Shown in pieces: positions 51,176-61,021 of a stretch of DNA of 64,000 nucleotides. The stretch comes from Leptotrichia sp. HSP-342 (GTDB lineage Bacteria; Fusobacteriota; Fusobacteriia; Fusobacteriales; Leptotrichiaceae), in assembly GCF_041199995.1 (NCBI RefSeq), contig NZ_CP165646.1, positions 2,330,388 through 2,394,387 on the forward strand. The letters run 5' to 3'. Every line of letters begins with the position of its first letter. Positions within the stretch are counted from its first letter, which is position 1. The position numbers and the translations under genes are program-made. The notes below the pieces were generated by a model. The model saw only the letters and a program-made list of their open reading frames with translations, had not been told where the DNA came from and ran no database searches.

Positions 51176-51643
51176 TTATTTGTTCAAATATTTTACAAAT
51201 TCTTTTTCGCTGCTCCCAATTTCTTTAGTATTTTTATTCACTTCAGCCTTCAAGTAATTATCAATTTCATCTCTAGTAAATTCGGCTATAATTTTATTAT
51301 TTGAAATATCTTCATATTTCACAAATGATAAATTTTCAATTAAAGCAAATAACACAGCCGAATTTTTAAGAAACTCATTTTTTTCAGGAATTTTTCCAGA
51401 ATTTATATTTAATTTAACAAGTACTCCATAAGGCTCTTTTTCCGACAAAATTTGTACAGAATTATAACTTGTTTCCTTGGGATATTTTAAATTTGATAAA
51501 ATATTCATTACTTTAGAATTGTCACCCACATATTTTGTTTTATATTCATAAGTATTTTTATTAGAATTTTGTGATTTACCACATGCTGTAAAAATAACAC
51601 ATAATATTAATAAAGCTATTATTTCAAACTTTTTATTTTTCAT
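51176..51643 (-). CDS. Putative lipoprotein of unknown function
   Basis: This 155-residue protein has a lipoprotein signal, FEIIALLILCVIFTACGKS, with the lipobox Cys near residue 21. The mature part is Asn- and Lys-rich at first, then a folded alpha/beta region (LSNLKYPKETSYNSVQIL, LVKLNINSGKIPEKNEFLK). GAGGTG precedes ATG 51643. It lies between pheT and the HRDC gene on the same strand. No family is recognised. Confidence 0.75.
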   Translation of the reverse strand: MKNKKFEIIALLILCVIFTACGKSQNSNKNTYEYKTKYVGDNSKVMNILSNLKYPKETSYNSVQILSEKEPYGVLVKLNINSGKIPEKNEFLKNSAVLFALIENLSFVKYEDISNNKIIAEFTRDEIDNYLKAEVNKNTKEIGSSEKEFVKYLNK

Positions 51644-51669
51644 AGCAATCACCTCTAAATTCGATACTT

Positions 51670-54066
51670 CTATTGTCTTAAAACCGCACCATAATCCTTC
51701 TCAACTTTAGCTACAATTTTATTGGAAATATCTACAATTTCTTTTTCTTCCAGTGTTTTGCTCTTATCTCTTAGAACTACGCTGATTGCCACACTCTTCA
51801 TTCCTGGCAGTACTCCGACACCTTGATAAATATCGAACAGTTCCACTTTTTCTATTTTCTTGTCAACTTTCTGGATTGTTTTTAAGACATCTCCAACTAG
51901 GATTTCTTCCTTCATAACGAATGCAAAATCTCTTGGCACAGCTGGATATTTTACAATTCCTTGATAATTTGCCTTTTTACCGATATATTTCTGAACCAAG
52001 TCAATGTTAAATTCTCCAACTAGAACTGATGTTTTCCCTAAGTCAAAGTTTTCCAGCACATCTGGATGAATTTCTCCAAAACTTCCAATTAATTCACGAC
52101 CAACAAATACATCAACTGAACGTCCAGGATGCAACTGGCTTTGTTCTGAACGTTTTATCATATAGTTATTGAATTTAAGCTGTGTAAAAATTTCTTCTAC
52201 AATTCCCTTCAAATCGTAAAAATCGTAAGGAACAGGTTTTGGATTCCACAATGTCTTGTCGTTTTCTCCAGCCAGAATTATTCCCAATTTAACTTCTTCT
52301 TTTGCCAATTCTTCGGCTTTTTCAAAAGTTCTGCTCACTTCAAAGAATCTGATATTTGCAACATTTCTGTTAATGTTGTCCTTTGCGTTTTTGATAAGGC
52401 TGTAAAGCAATGTCGGACGCAATGTTACAAAATCCTCTGTAATTGGTTTTAACACATCAATCAGTTTTTCCTGTGCAACTGTATATTTTATTTTTTCCAT
52501 CGCATCTTTTGGAACAAAGCTGTAGTTGATAACTTCCTTAAGTCCTGCATTTGCTGCAATAAGTTTTACCTGCGTAGAAAGTTTTGTTGTGTCAATAACT
52601 GGCTGTTCACTAATATCCAGTTTTGGTAAAATGTTTTCGATATTGTCAAAACCATACATTCTGATAATTTCTTCAAAGTAGTCCTGCTCATTTTCCAAAT
52701 CGTCACGGTAACTTGGTGCAGTTAATGTCAAAGTTTCTCCATTATTCACAACTTCGATTTCAAGTCTAGTCAAAATTCCAATAACAGTTTCACGAGGAAT
52801 TACTTTCCCAACGAAACGGTTCAGTCTTTCAAAATTAAGTTCAGCAGATTTTTTCTCATAAGGAACAGGATAATTGTCAACAGCTCCAGTCAATATTTCT
52901 CCACCTGCTACTTCCTGAATCAAATTTGCAAGTCTATTTATCACATTAATCGCATTTTCCTCGTCCACTCTTCTTTCAAATCTATATGAAGAATCACTTG
53001 ATAAAGTCAATCTTCTTGAAGTTTTTCTCACATTTTGCGAGTTAAAGTTTGCCACTTCTAAAAGGATATTTTTTGTATTTTCAGTAATTTGTGAATTTTC
53101 TCCGCCCATTACACCACCAAGTGCTACGGCTTTCACTCCATCCGAAATTACGATATCATCACTATTTAATTCTCTTTCCTGCTCATCAAGCGTAACCAGT
53201 TTTTCATTTTCAAGCCCTGCTCTCACAACAATCTTTCCACCTTCAATTTTATCAAGGTCAAAAGCATGATTAGGCTGATTAAGTTCCATCATCACAAAAT
53301 TTGAAGCATCTACAATATTATTAATACTTCTAATTCCAATAGATTCTACTCTTTCCTTAAGCCATTTTGGACTTTCTTTAACCGTTACATTTTTAATAAT
53401 TCTAGCCACATATCTTTTTGCCAAATTGCTGTCTGAAATTTCAACCGAAATATTGTCAGCTGTTTTTTCGCTACTTTCAGTATTTATCACAAAACTAGGA
53501 TATTTTACTTCCTTCCCGTAATAAGCCCCCAGTTCTCTTGCAATCCCAATATGCGATAAACAGTCAGGACGGTTTGGCGTAATTTCCAGCTCAAACACAG
53601 TATCATTAATTCCCAAATATTCCTTCATTGGTATTCCAGCAGGTGTATCTTGAGGTAAAATCATAATCCCGTCAGAATCCTTACCAATATTCAGTTCTTC
53701 TTCTGAACAAAGCATTCCATTTGATTCCACACCTCTTATCTTCCCTTTTTTAATAACAAAGTCTTCAGTCAGTTTTGCTCCAACCTGTGCTAAAACAACC
53801 TTGTCCCCAGCCTTATGATTAGATGCACCACATACAACCTGCAAAATTTCCTTCCCATTATCTACTTTACAAATCGTCAAATGATCCGAATCAGGATGCA
53901 TCTCCTTTTCAACAATATGTGCCGTTACAACATTTTCCAAGTTTTCCCCCAGCACTTCGATTTTTTCCACTTCCTGCCCAATCATAGTAAGGGCATTCTC
54001 CATTTCATTTATTTCTATTCCATCTAAATCTATATACTGCTTTAACCAGTTCAACGAAATCAGCAT
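51670..54066 (-). CDS. pheT: Phenylalanyl-tRNA synthetase beta subunit
   Basis: PheT is the editing and tRNA-binding subunit. Domains in order: tRNA-binding OB fold (HIVEKEMHPDSDHLTICKVD), B3/B4 editing domain (FELEITPNRPDCLSHIGIAR), B5 (VIPRETVIGILTRLEIEVV), the catalytic-like core and the C-terminal anticodon-binding FDX-ACB domain (YPAVPRDFAFVMKEEILV). Length is 798 residues. ATG 54066 follows AAGGAG; the longer frame lacks a site. It is about 3 kb from pheS, separated by two unrelated genes and a long gap. Confidence 0.97.
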   Translation of the reverse strand: MLISLNWLKQYIDLDGIEINEMENALTMIGQEVEKIEVLGENLENVVTAHIVEKEMHPDSDHLTICKVDNGKEILQVVCGASNHKAGDKVVLAQVGAKLTEDFVIKKGKIRGVESNGMLCSEEELNIGKDSDGIMILPQDTPAGIPMKEYLGINDTVFELEITPNRPDCLSHIGIARELGAYYGKEVKYPSFVINTESSEKTADNISVEISDSNLAKRYVARIIKNVTVKESPKWLKERVESIGIRSINNIVDASNFVMMELNQPNHAFDLDKIEGGKIVVRAGLENEKLVTLDEQERELNSDDIVISDGVKAVALGGVMGGENSQITENTKNILLEVANFNSQNVRKTSRRLTLSSDSSYRFERRVDEENAINVINRLANLIQEVAGGEILTGAVDNYPVPYEKKSAELNFERLNRFVGKVIPRETVIGILTRLEIEVVNNGETLTLTAPSYRDDLENEQDYFEEIIRMYGFDNIENILPKLDISEQPVIDTTKLSTQVKLIAANAGLKEVINYSFVPKDAMEKIKYTVAQEKLIDVLKPITEDFVTLRPTLLYSLIKNAKDNINRNVANIRFFEVSRTFEKAEELAKEEVKLGIILAGENDKTLWNPKPVPYDFYDLKGIVEEIFTQLKFNNYMIKRSEQSQLHPGRSVDVFVGRELIGSFGEIHPDVLENFDLGKTSVLVGEFNIDLVQKYIGKKANYQGIVKYPAVPRDFAFVMKEEILVGDVLKTIQKVDKKIEKVELFDIYQGVGVLPGMKSVAISVVLRDKSKTLEEKEIVDISNKIVAKVEKDYGAVLRQ

Positions 54067-54674
54067 TTTTTTCTCCTTATTTTTCTTTTTTTTTATTTCA
54101 AATATATTATACAATCTATTTTATTAATAAATGGTAATCCAAGTTTTTTGATTAATAATTATTTTTTCTTTCTTTTTTATTTATCATAAGTTTTTCTAAG
54201 CAGGGAGATCAAACGCCATCTCCCTGCACCCACGCTTTACGCAAAACTTTCTTATAAAAGAAAAAGAAAACTCGATTTTTAATAAAGATTATTTCATTTC
54301 TTTAAGTAATTACAATTTAAATTACATTCAAAAATCTCAAACAGTTCTTTTTCTTTTAACGAAATTTTACTTGTTATATGTTGTTATTAAATAAATTTTT
54401 CTAATTAGATTAAAATGTCGTGATTTTTTGGAAATAAAATTGATTGTTTGAGCAATAGCGAGTTTCAATTTTGTTTTCAAAAAATTCTTAGACGAGCCAG
54501 GGATAGTGCGTAGCACTTTCGTCATTCTCTTTAATATGCTGTTATTTAAATATGTTAAAATAACTATTATTGCGAAATAAAGGGAAATGGCGATTGACTT
54601 TCCTTGTGTTTAAAAAAAGAAAAAACATAGAATTTATAAAAAGATATATATTAATCAATATTCATACTATAAAA
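54067..54674. other. 608-base gap upstream of pheT with several hairpins
   Basis: No gene is seen. GCAGGGAGAT-CAAACGCC-ATCTCCCTGC (54200-54227) is a perfect ten-pair stem. AAAATTGA...TCAATTTT (54436-54472) encloses GTTTGAGCAATAGCGAG, and AGTGC-GTA-GCACT sits at 54505-54517. These lie in stretches richer in G and C than the surroundings. No T-box specifier or AUG-linked leader peptide for Phe is apparent. Confidence 0.5.
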
Positions 54675-55523
54675 TTAAATAAAAATATTTTTTGCTATTT
54701 TTATAAATAATTCAGGTTTTTCTATATATTTCATATTTTTTGAAAAAACAATTTCTCCAGTTTTCTTCACAATTTGTATATTTTTATTATTCTTATTTTC
54801 TAAAACCGTAATTTTTCCAATTTCCTTCCAAAAATAATTTTCCAAAATCTTACCTTTTTGATTTTCCACTCTAATTCCATTTTTATCTAAAAAAATATAT
54901 TCAGAAATTTTGACTTTTTCCAAATTTTTATCCATATTCAAACTAAAAATCTTATCTTTCGCAGAATCAATTTCTTCAATAATTCCAAACTTAAATTCAA
55001 AATCACCTTGATTTTTAACTTTTTTATCAAATTCATTTTTCAAAACAAATTCAACATAATTTTTTACAAACAATTTTGAAGCCATCCTGTTTAATTTCAA
55101 ATTTATTGTAATTTTTTCTAAATGATTTTTTATTAAATTTTCTTTATTTTCCGTTTCAATAACGAGAAATTCAACATTATCAGAACCATTTTTTAAATTT
55201 AAATAGAAATAATTTTTCACATCTTCAAAAAATATTTGTTTCTTTTTCAAGGCATCTTCAAAGCCATTTTCATAAAAAATATATTTCCCAACCGAACTTT
55301 CTTCCATTTTCAGCCATAAAAACTGAATTGGTGCAAGTGATATAATGAATATTCCAATCCAGAATAAAAACTCAAAATAATTTTTTCCCCAGTTCACAAG
55401 CGACGAAATTACAAGGAAAAATCCCAAAACAATGCAAATTGCCATAATAAATGTGCTTTTTATAGTTAAAACTTGTGAAATTCCAGCTTTTCCAACTGTT
55501 TTGCCTAATATTTTTTCTTTCAT
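54675..55523 (-). CDS. Two-helix membrane protein of unknown function
   Basis: A protein of about 282 residues with two adjacent hydrophobic helices near the N-terminus (about residues 24-46 and 50-72) followed by a Lys-rich cytosolic part of mixed strands and helices. The layout resembles small PH-domain-like (YcxB/bacterial PH) membrane proteins (repeated VKISEYIFLDKNGIRVENQK-type strands), but this is only a suggestion. It lies ten bases after the GNAT gene. A TTG two codons earlier (55529) has slightly better spacing to GAGAG, so either start is possible. Confidence 0.7.
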   Translation of the reverse strand: MKEKILGKTVGKAGISQVLTIKSTFIMAICIVLGFFLVISSLVNWGKNYFEFLFWIGIFIISLAPIQFLWLKMEESSVGKYIFYENGFEDALKKKQIFFEDVKNYFYLNLKNGSDNVEFLVIETENKENLIKNHLEKITINLKLNRMASKLFVKNYVEFVLKNEFDKKVKNQGDFEFKFGIIEEIDSAKDKIFSLNMDKNLEKVKISEYIFLDKNGIRVENQKGKILENYFWKEIGKITVLENKNNKNIQIVKKTGEIVFSKNMKYIEKPELFIKIAKNIFI

Positions 55524-55532
55524 TTTCAAAAA

Positions 55533-56015
55533 TTATCTCTCTTTATCTTTTCTAAATTTTTCCATTCTTACAATTCCTTCATCATCTGCTTTGTTTATTC
55601 CATTTTTGCAACTATATCCCATTTTCTTATAAAACGGGACAGCTGTAATGGACGCAGGTACCTCGATTCTTTTGGCTCTTAAAAAATATTCATCTTTTTC
55701 CAATGTTTCAATAATTTTTTGTCCTATTCCCTTTCCCTGATGTTCAGGCGAGATAAAAATAGTAAATAAAGAACTTTCATCAACTTTATCCCAATATGGT
55801 GCAATTGCTCCACATCCAATAATATTGCCCTTTTCTTCGGCAACATAAAAATGTGTCCACGAGGCTCTTTTAAGAACATTTTCAGGCTGGAAATTATTTA
55901 CATAATTTTCTATTGTATCAGCAGAATAATCTTTTATATTTGTTTTCCGCAATGTTTCTACAATTAATTCAGATACTTTTTTAGCGTCTTTTTCTTCAAA
56001 TCTGCGTATTTTCAT
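55533..56015 (-). CDS. GNAT-family N-acetyltransferase
   Basis: The 160-residue protein has the GNAT core: IRRFEEKDAKKVSELIVETL, YVAEEKGNIIGCGAIAPYW, and the acetyl-CoA-binding FISPEHQGKGIGQKIIETLE, with a late VPFYKKMGYSCKNG. ATG 56015 follows AGGAG. It sits between pheS and the two-helix membrane protein on the same strand, in a cluster that seems to have been inserted between pheS and pheT. The substrate is unknown. Confidence 0.88.
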   Translation of the reverse strand: MKIRRFEEKDAKKVSELIVETLRKTNIKDYSADTIENYVNNFQPENVLKRASWTHFYVAEEKGNIIGCGAIAPYWDKVDESSLFTIFISPEHQGKGIGQKIIETLEKDEYFLRAKRIEVPASITAVPFYKKMGYSCKNGINKADDEGIVRMEKFRKDKER

Positions 56016-56045
56016 ATTTTTCTCCTGAATTACACTAATTAGATC

Positions 56046-57065
56046 CTAAAATTGATTCAAAAATCTCTCATCATTTTCAAAAAATGCCCTCAAATCATCA
56101 ATTCCATATTTAAGCATTGTAATTCTCTCAAGCCCTAGCCCAAATGCAAAACCTTGATATTTTTTCGGATCAATTCCAACACCTTCCAGAACTTTCGGAT
56201 TTACCATTCCGCTTCCTAAAATTTCAAGCCACCCAGTCCCTTTACAAACTCTACATCCAGCTCCTTTACAAACTCCACATTCTACATCCATTTCAGCTGA
56301 TGGCTCTGTAAATGGAAAAAAGTGCGGACGGAACCTTACTTTTCTGTCTTCTCCAAATATTTTTTTCACGATATTTTCCAAAATCGCTTTAAAATTAGCA
56401 AAAGAAACGTCTTCTCCAACCATAAGCCCTTCCATCTGATGAAACATTGGCGTATGTGACACATCGTAATCTGGACGGTAAACTTTCCCAATCGAAATCA
56501 TTCTAAATGGTGGTTTTCTGTCTTCCATATATCTAATTTGCATACCAGAAGTCTGTGTTCTTAGCACAACATTTTCTTCTTCGATGTAAAATGTATCTGA
56601 AATTTCACGTGAAGGATGTGTTTTTGGAATGTTTAATGCGTCAAAATTGTATTTTACATATTCCACTTCTGGTCCGTCCACAATGTCAAATCCCATTGTG
56701 GAAACAATGTCCTTTATTTCCATAACTGTCTTTGTAAGCGGATGAAGCGAACCCACGTTAGCCTTTCTCCCTGGCAAAGTCACATCTATAGTTTCGTTTT
56801 TCAGTCTTTGCTGTTTTGCAATTTCCTTTAAGTCAGTATTTACTTCTTCAAATCTATTTTGCAGTACATTTTTTATTTCATTCGTAACTTTTCCAAATTC
56901 AGCCCGCTTTTCAGCCGCAATATCAGCCATTCCCTTCATAATAGCTGTAAATTCCCCTTTTTTCCCCAATATCTTAACTCTCAGGTCATTCAGCTCCTCA
57001 AGATTTTCCACCTCTTTAAGTTTTGCTAACACTTCTTCTTTCAAGTGTGCCAATTTGTCTAACAT
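56046..57065 (-). CDS. pheS: Phenylalanyl-tRNA synthetase alpha subunit
   Basis: PheS is the catalytic class II subunit. An N-terminal coiled coil (residues 1-85) precedes motif 2 (SGMQIRYMEDRKPPFRMISI), HTPMFHQMEGLMV, PFTEPSAEMDVECGVCKGAG with a Cys-rich turn, and motif 3 GFAFGLGLERITMLKYGIDD. Length is 339 residues. ATG 57065 follows AGGAGG. A TATAAT extended -10 (57122-57127) lies upstream. No T-box element is apparent. Confidence 0.97.
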   Translation of the reverse strand: MLDKLAHLKEEVLAKLKEVENLEELNDLRVKILGKKGEFTAIMKGMADIAAEKRAEFGKVTNEIKNVLQNRFEEVNTDLKEIAKQQRLKNETIDVTLPGRKANVGSLHPLTKTVMEIKDIVSTMGFDIVDGPEVEYVKYNFDALNIPKTHPSREISDTFYIEEENVVLRTQTSGMQIRYMEDRKPPFRMISIGKVYRPDYDVSHTPMFHQMEGLMVGEDVSFANFKAILENIVKKIFGEDRKVRFRPHFFPFTEPSAEMDVECGVCKGAGCRVCKGTGWLEILGSGMVNPKVLEGVGIDPKKYQGFAFGLGLERITMLKYGIDDLRAFFENDERFLNQF

Positions 57066-57121
57066 TTTTCCTCCTGTTTGCTTCACTTTTCTTTATTTTT
57101 ACCATAAAAATTTATGTTTTT

Positions 57122-57127
57122 ATTATA
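57122..57127 (-). promoter_or_regulatory. -10 of the pheS promoter
   Basis: TATGATATAAT on the minus strand, 57 bases before the ATG, is an extended -10. No good -35 is seen. Confidence 0.5.
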
Positions 57128-57173
57128 TCATACTTTAAATATATTAAAAAGTTTAAATTTTCTATTTCTAATT

Positions 57174-57204
57174 CAAAAAAAGAATACCCACAATAAGGTA
57201 TTCT
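57174..57204 (-). terminator. Terminator after the PTS remnant and membrane gene
   Basis: AGAATACC-TTATTGTG-GGTATTCT followed by seven T on the minus strand, 48 bases after the stop at 57252. Confidence 0.85.
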
Positions 57205-57251
57205 CTTAAATATTTTGAATTATAACTTGTATTGCCAAAATAATTACAAAA

Positions 57252-57641
57252 TTATTTCTTATATTTTTCAGCAAACTGCTGAAGTTCAGCTATTTCTCTT
57301 TTTGCTCTATCAGACAAAACTTTCACGTCGTTAATCATCTGTTTTGAACGTGCCATAATAAAATCCAGATATTCTGTATTTTTAGTTTTTAAGTACATTT
57401 CCTTGGCATAATACATATCCTTAAAATCATTTTTAGCCTGTTTTATTAATAGTTTTTGCCCAACCATAACAATTAATGCCGCTACTAAGGCTATTATTGT
57501 CCCATATCCTTTAGTAAGCGGATATAAAATCATTCCAATAACCATAAGTGCTGTAACTAAAATAGAACTATTTTTTATATACCCTTCTTTTGGTGGAACT
57601 TTCACATATTTTTCCACTTTTTCAATCATTTTTTTAAACAT
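57252..57641 (-). CDS. Small membrane protein linked to a PTS IID gene
   Basis: A 129-residue protein with a polar N-terminus, two hydrophobic helices (about residues 27-45 and 46-66) and a basic helical C-terminus (RSKQMINDVKVLSDRAKREI). The ATG lies one base after the IID stop, so it is translationally coupled. Mannose-type PTS operons often end with a small protein of this kind; I do not recognise this one. It may be stranded by the loss of the upstream PTS genes. Confidence 0.7.
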   Translation of the reverse strand: MFKKMIEKVEKYVKVPPKEGYIKNSSILVTALMVIGMILYPLTKGYGTIIALVAALIVMVGQKLLIKQAKNDFKDMYYAKEMYLKTKNTEYLDFIMARSKQMINDVKVLSDRAKREIAELQQFAEKYKK

Positions 57642-57642
57642 A

Positions 57643-58215
57643 TTATTTCAAAATTCCTAACCAGAATCCTACTATTCCTATTATAAAGAACCCAAAAATT
57701 ATCCAAATAGGATTTACTTTTTTCTTTAACAAGTGCATACATCCAAATGTAAGTAATAATGGTAATAACCCAGGTAATAAATCATTTAATATACTTTGAA
57801 CTGTAATTACAACTTCTTCTCCTGCCTGATTAGTATATTTAGATAGCACTAATGGAACGTTTATTGAAGTCCATTTTGAAACTAATGATCCCATTACGAA
57901 AAGTCCCAATATAGAAGCTCCTTGAGTTAATTTTTGAAGAACTCCACCTTCCATATCTCCAACGATTTCTGTCCCTTTTTCATATCCATATTTTAGTCCA
58001 TACCATCTTGTTAAAAATCTCGCTATATTTATTCCCAAGAAAAACATTATTGGTCCTGCTAAATTTCCATTATTCATTGCAAAAGAAGCTCCAAGAGCCG
58101 CTAATACTATACGTATTGTACCCCAAAAAATAGGATCTCCTACTCCAGCAAGTGGTCCCATAAGTCCTACTTTTATCCCACTTATAGTTGCGTCGTCAAT
58201 ATCTACACCATTTGC
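57643..58215 (-). pseudogene. 5'-truncated PTS mannose/fructose/sorbose IID component
   Basis: The frame matches the C-terminal two thirds of family IID: ANGVDIDDATISGIKVGLMG, PLAGVGDPIFWGTIR, and the final membrane-spanning region ending GIVGFWLGILK. Homology begins at 58215, in the middle of the normal protein; about 85-90 N-terminal residues are missing and a TAA lies just upstream in the same frame. No IIAB or IIC gene precedes it. An internal ATG (58161) could yield 172 residues, but without the N-terminus function is doubtful. Confidence 0.82.
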
Positions 58216-58383
58216 CTTAGTTTTTTTGTTTTAATTTAGTTAATTCTAAATCTATAAAAAATAAAAATTATTTTAAAGTATTGTAAAATGCGATATTTAA
58301 AACATCATAACAATATTTATACTATTTTTTAAAATATTTATTTTTAAATGATTTTAATAGAATTTTAGCAAATTGCATTAAAT

Positions 58384-58424
58384 AAAAAAGACATAATTTT
58401 AATTTTACTCAATAATTATGTCTT
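58384..58424 (-). terminator. Terminator after the phosphodiesterase gene
   Basis: AAGACATAATT pairs with AATTATGTCTT (15-base loop), then TTTTATTT on the minus strand. A smaller AGCCATCGCTGGCT hairpin precedes it right after the stop. Confidence 0.85.
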
Positions 58425-58459
58425 CCTTATATTCCAACTACAGCCAGCGATGGCTCAAA

Positions 58460-58912
58460 TTATTTTAATATTTTTTGTTCAAACTTTTTACCACCATAAT
58501 AAATCATATATTTTTTATCCTGCAATGCTCCTGGATTTACAAATATTACTCCATTTTTTTCTACCATAAATTCTCTGTGTGTGTGTCCAAAAACACAAAT
58601 TTCAGCTTTTTCTAGATGTACCTTCTTTTCCAGATCTTCAAGCGTAGTTTTTACATTAAATAGATGTCCGTGTGTTAATAATACCTTTTTCCCCATTAAA
58701 TCAAATATTTTAGTTTCTCTAGATTCATAGTCATCCATATCAGTATTTCCTTTTACGATAGCAAAAAGTATATCTCTATAGACTAACGACATATCAATTG
58801 CGTCTGTACTATGATCTCCTGCAAAAATTACAATTTCTGGCTTCTCCAGATCCATTACTTGCTGAAAATAATCAAGCCTTCCGTGGCTGTCAGAACAAAT
58901 CAATACCTTCAT
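58460..58912 (-). CDS. YfcE/MJ0936-family metallophosphoesterase
   Basis: A 150-residue calcineurin-like phosphodiesterase: MKVLICSDSHGRLDYF, VIFAGDHSTDAIDM, VKGNTDMD, VLLTHGHLFNV and FGHTHREF supply the dinuclear metal ligands, and FVNPGAL is typical of the end. One deviation is GDHSTD in place of the usual GD(Y/V)xxD. ATG 58912 follows GAGAGGAG; an ATG 12 codons earlier lacks one. The likely activity is on cyclic nucleotides or phosphodiesters, with substrate unknown. Confidence 0.9.
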   Translation of the reverse strand: MKVLICSDSHGRLDYFQQVMDLEKPEIVIFAGDHSTDAIDMSLVYRDILFAIVKGNTDMDDYESRETKIFDLMGKKVLLTHGHLFNVKTTLEDLEKKVHLEKAEICVFGHTHREFMVEKNGVIFVNPGALQDKKYMIYYGGKKFEQKILK

Positions 58913-59585
58913 TAAATCTCCTCTCTCTATTCCTCTTTTATTTTCCATTTCAGAAAATATTTATTATGCTTAAATTTGTAAAATATCTATTTACAAAGCT
59001 TTTAAATAATCTTTCCCTATATAATTTTGTTTTTACTCCGTTGTAACTTCAAAAATTACATTTCAAATTTAATTTTAAAATTCAGATTATTATAACATAT
59101 TTTTTAATTTAATACTAATTTTCTATGTCATATAAAAGAAACTAAAATTTAAAATAGAATAAGTATTATTTATTATAATCTAAAAAAATTTATAAATGTT
59201 ATTATTTTTATTATAATTCTCTTTATTTTTACACATTTTTTAAATTTTAAAATAAAAATTTTTATATTATAATCTCCTATAATTTTTTATTTATTTATAA
59301 TATCTTTCTCTAAAAAATAAAAATATCTAAATTTTTATAATAATCTTAAATCATTAGTTATATAATTCTAAAAATGAAACTATTATAAAGAAAAAAATTC
59401 TTAAAAAAAATTAAATGTATCCAAATTACTCATTACATTAATAAAATTAAATAGTACTGAGGTTTGAGCATAACTATTGTAAATCTTGGATTTAATTTTG
59501 AAACTTTAATATTCTATTTTAAGCAGATTTTTTTCAAATCTTAAAATAATCTTTGTAAAATATTCTAACTAAAAAATTTTTAATC
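58913..59585. other. 673-base AT-rich gap without a gene
   Basis: Extremely AT-rich with no credible coding frame on either strand. A weak, diverged resemblance to the dispersed repeat is seen at 59460-59525 (AGGTTTGAGCATAACTATTG). It holds whatever promoter serves the phosphodiesterase, which I cannot single out. Confidence 0.45.
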
Positions 59586-60953
59586 CTATTTTCCAACACA
59601 AAAATTTCCAAACACATGATCTAAAATATCCTCAGACGATATTTCTCCAGTAATCTCTGAAAGTGAATCTAGAGCTTCTTTCAAATCCACAGAAATTAAG
59701 TCCATAGGAAGTCCCATATCTATTGTTTCAAAAACATTTCTTATTGCATCTTTTGTTTTCTCAAGTGCAGTTTTGTGACGAATATTTGTAATTATTAGTT
59801 TTTCTGATGAGTTTTCCACATCTTCTTCCACAATGTATGAATAGATTTTTTCTTGCATATCTTCAATTCCAATATTGTCCTTTGCTGAGATTTCAACAAT
59901 ATTTTCCAAGTTATATCCTTCAAGATTAATTTTTTTATTTAAATCAATCTTATTCAATAATACTATAACTTTCTTTTTATTTTCTTTTATCTGATTTATA
60001 ACTTCTATATCCTCATTTTCCAGCTCCTTTGAAGCATCCAGTACAAGAAGCACCAGATCAGCCTTTTCAATAAACTGCTTAGACTTTTCTACACCAATAT
60101 TTTCCACAATGTCATCAGTTTTTCTAATTCCTGCTGTATCAACCAGAACCAAGGGAATTCCTTTTATATTGATTATTTCCTCAATAACATCTCTCGTAGT
60201 CCCAGCAATATGCGTTACAATGGCACGCTCTTCATGAAGCAGAGCATTTAGCAATGTCGATTTCCCAACATTTGGTTTTCCCACAATAACTGTCTTTATT
60301 CCCTCTTTTATTTTTTTCCCTGTGTCATACGAGTCAATTAACCGATTTGCTTCTTCATATACTCTTTCGAGATTATCTCTAAGTTCTACCGGCAACGGAT
60401 CGTCAATCCCTTCTTCAGGATAATCCAGCACCACATTCACATGTGCTGTAATATCTAGCAAAGCCTTTTTAAATTCATTAACTTTATCACGCAAGTCCCC
60501 TCTTAACTGATCAAGCGACAGTGATACGCTCTTTTCTGTTTTTCCCTGAATAATATCCATAACCGCCTCAGCCTGTGACAAGTCTATACGTCCATTCATA
60601 AATGCTCGCTTTGTAAATTCACCACTTTCAGCATGTCTTGCTCCATTTCTTAACACAAGTTCAAGCACTTTTTCCGAAACAAGTGTTCCACCGTGGCAAT
60701 TTATTTCCACAATATCTTCACAAGTATAGCTTTTTGGAGCTTTTAGCCTTACAGCCATTACTTCATCTACTATTTTTTCTCCATCCTTGATAAATCCATA
60801 ATTTAATTTATAAAAACCCAAATCAGCATTTGGGTTTTTTTTAATAAATATTTTGTCCAGTATTTCAAATGATTTATCGCCGGATATTCTTATTATGGCA
60901 ATCCCGCCTTCACCTTTTGGAGTGGAAATCGCCGCAATTGTATCAAACAACAT
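59586..60953 (-). CDS. mnmE: tRNA modification GTPase MnmE
   Basis: MnmE with MnmG adds the carboxymethylaminomethyl group to wobble uridine. The N-terminal tetrahydrofolate-binding domain has [20 protein letters not shown] and CHGG. The G domain has G1 [25 protein letters not shown] and NKID. The C-terminal CVGK carries the essential Cys. Length is 455 residues. ATG 60953 follows AGAGGG. It follows jag in the classic oriC-proximal order. Confidence 0.97.
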   Translation of the reverse strand: MLFDTIAAISTPKGEGGIAIIRISGDKSFEILDKIFIKKNPNADLGFYKLNYGFIKDGEKIVDEVMAVRLKAPKSYTCEDIVEINCHGGTLVSEKVLELVLRNGARHAESGEFTKRAFMNGRIDLSQAEAVMDIIQGKTEKSVSLSLDQLRGDLRDKVNEFKKALLDITAHVNVVLDYPEEGIDDPLPVELRDNLERVYEEANRLIDSYDTGKKIKEGIKTVIVGKPNVGKSTLLNALLHEERAIVTHIAGTTRDVIEEIINIKGIPLVLVDTAGIRKTDDIVENIGVEKSKQFIEKADLVLLVLDASKELENEDIEVINQIKENKKKVIVLLNKIDLNKKINLEGYNLENIVEISAKDNIGIEDMQEKIYSYIVEEDVENSSEKLIITNIRHKTALEKTKDAIRNVFETIDMGLPMDLISVDLKEALDSLSEITGEISSEDILDHVFGNFCVGK

Positions 60954-61021
60954 TTTATCCCTCTATTTTCTAAAATCATTTTTCAATTTTATTTTTTACC
61001 TATAATTTTAAACACAATAGT

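Noticed and set aside
57066..57251. T-box leader before pheS
   Set aside because: The gap is short and AT-rich, with no T-box core and no specifier hairpin. The hairpin present is the terminator of the neighbouring gene.
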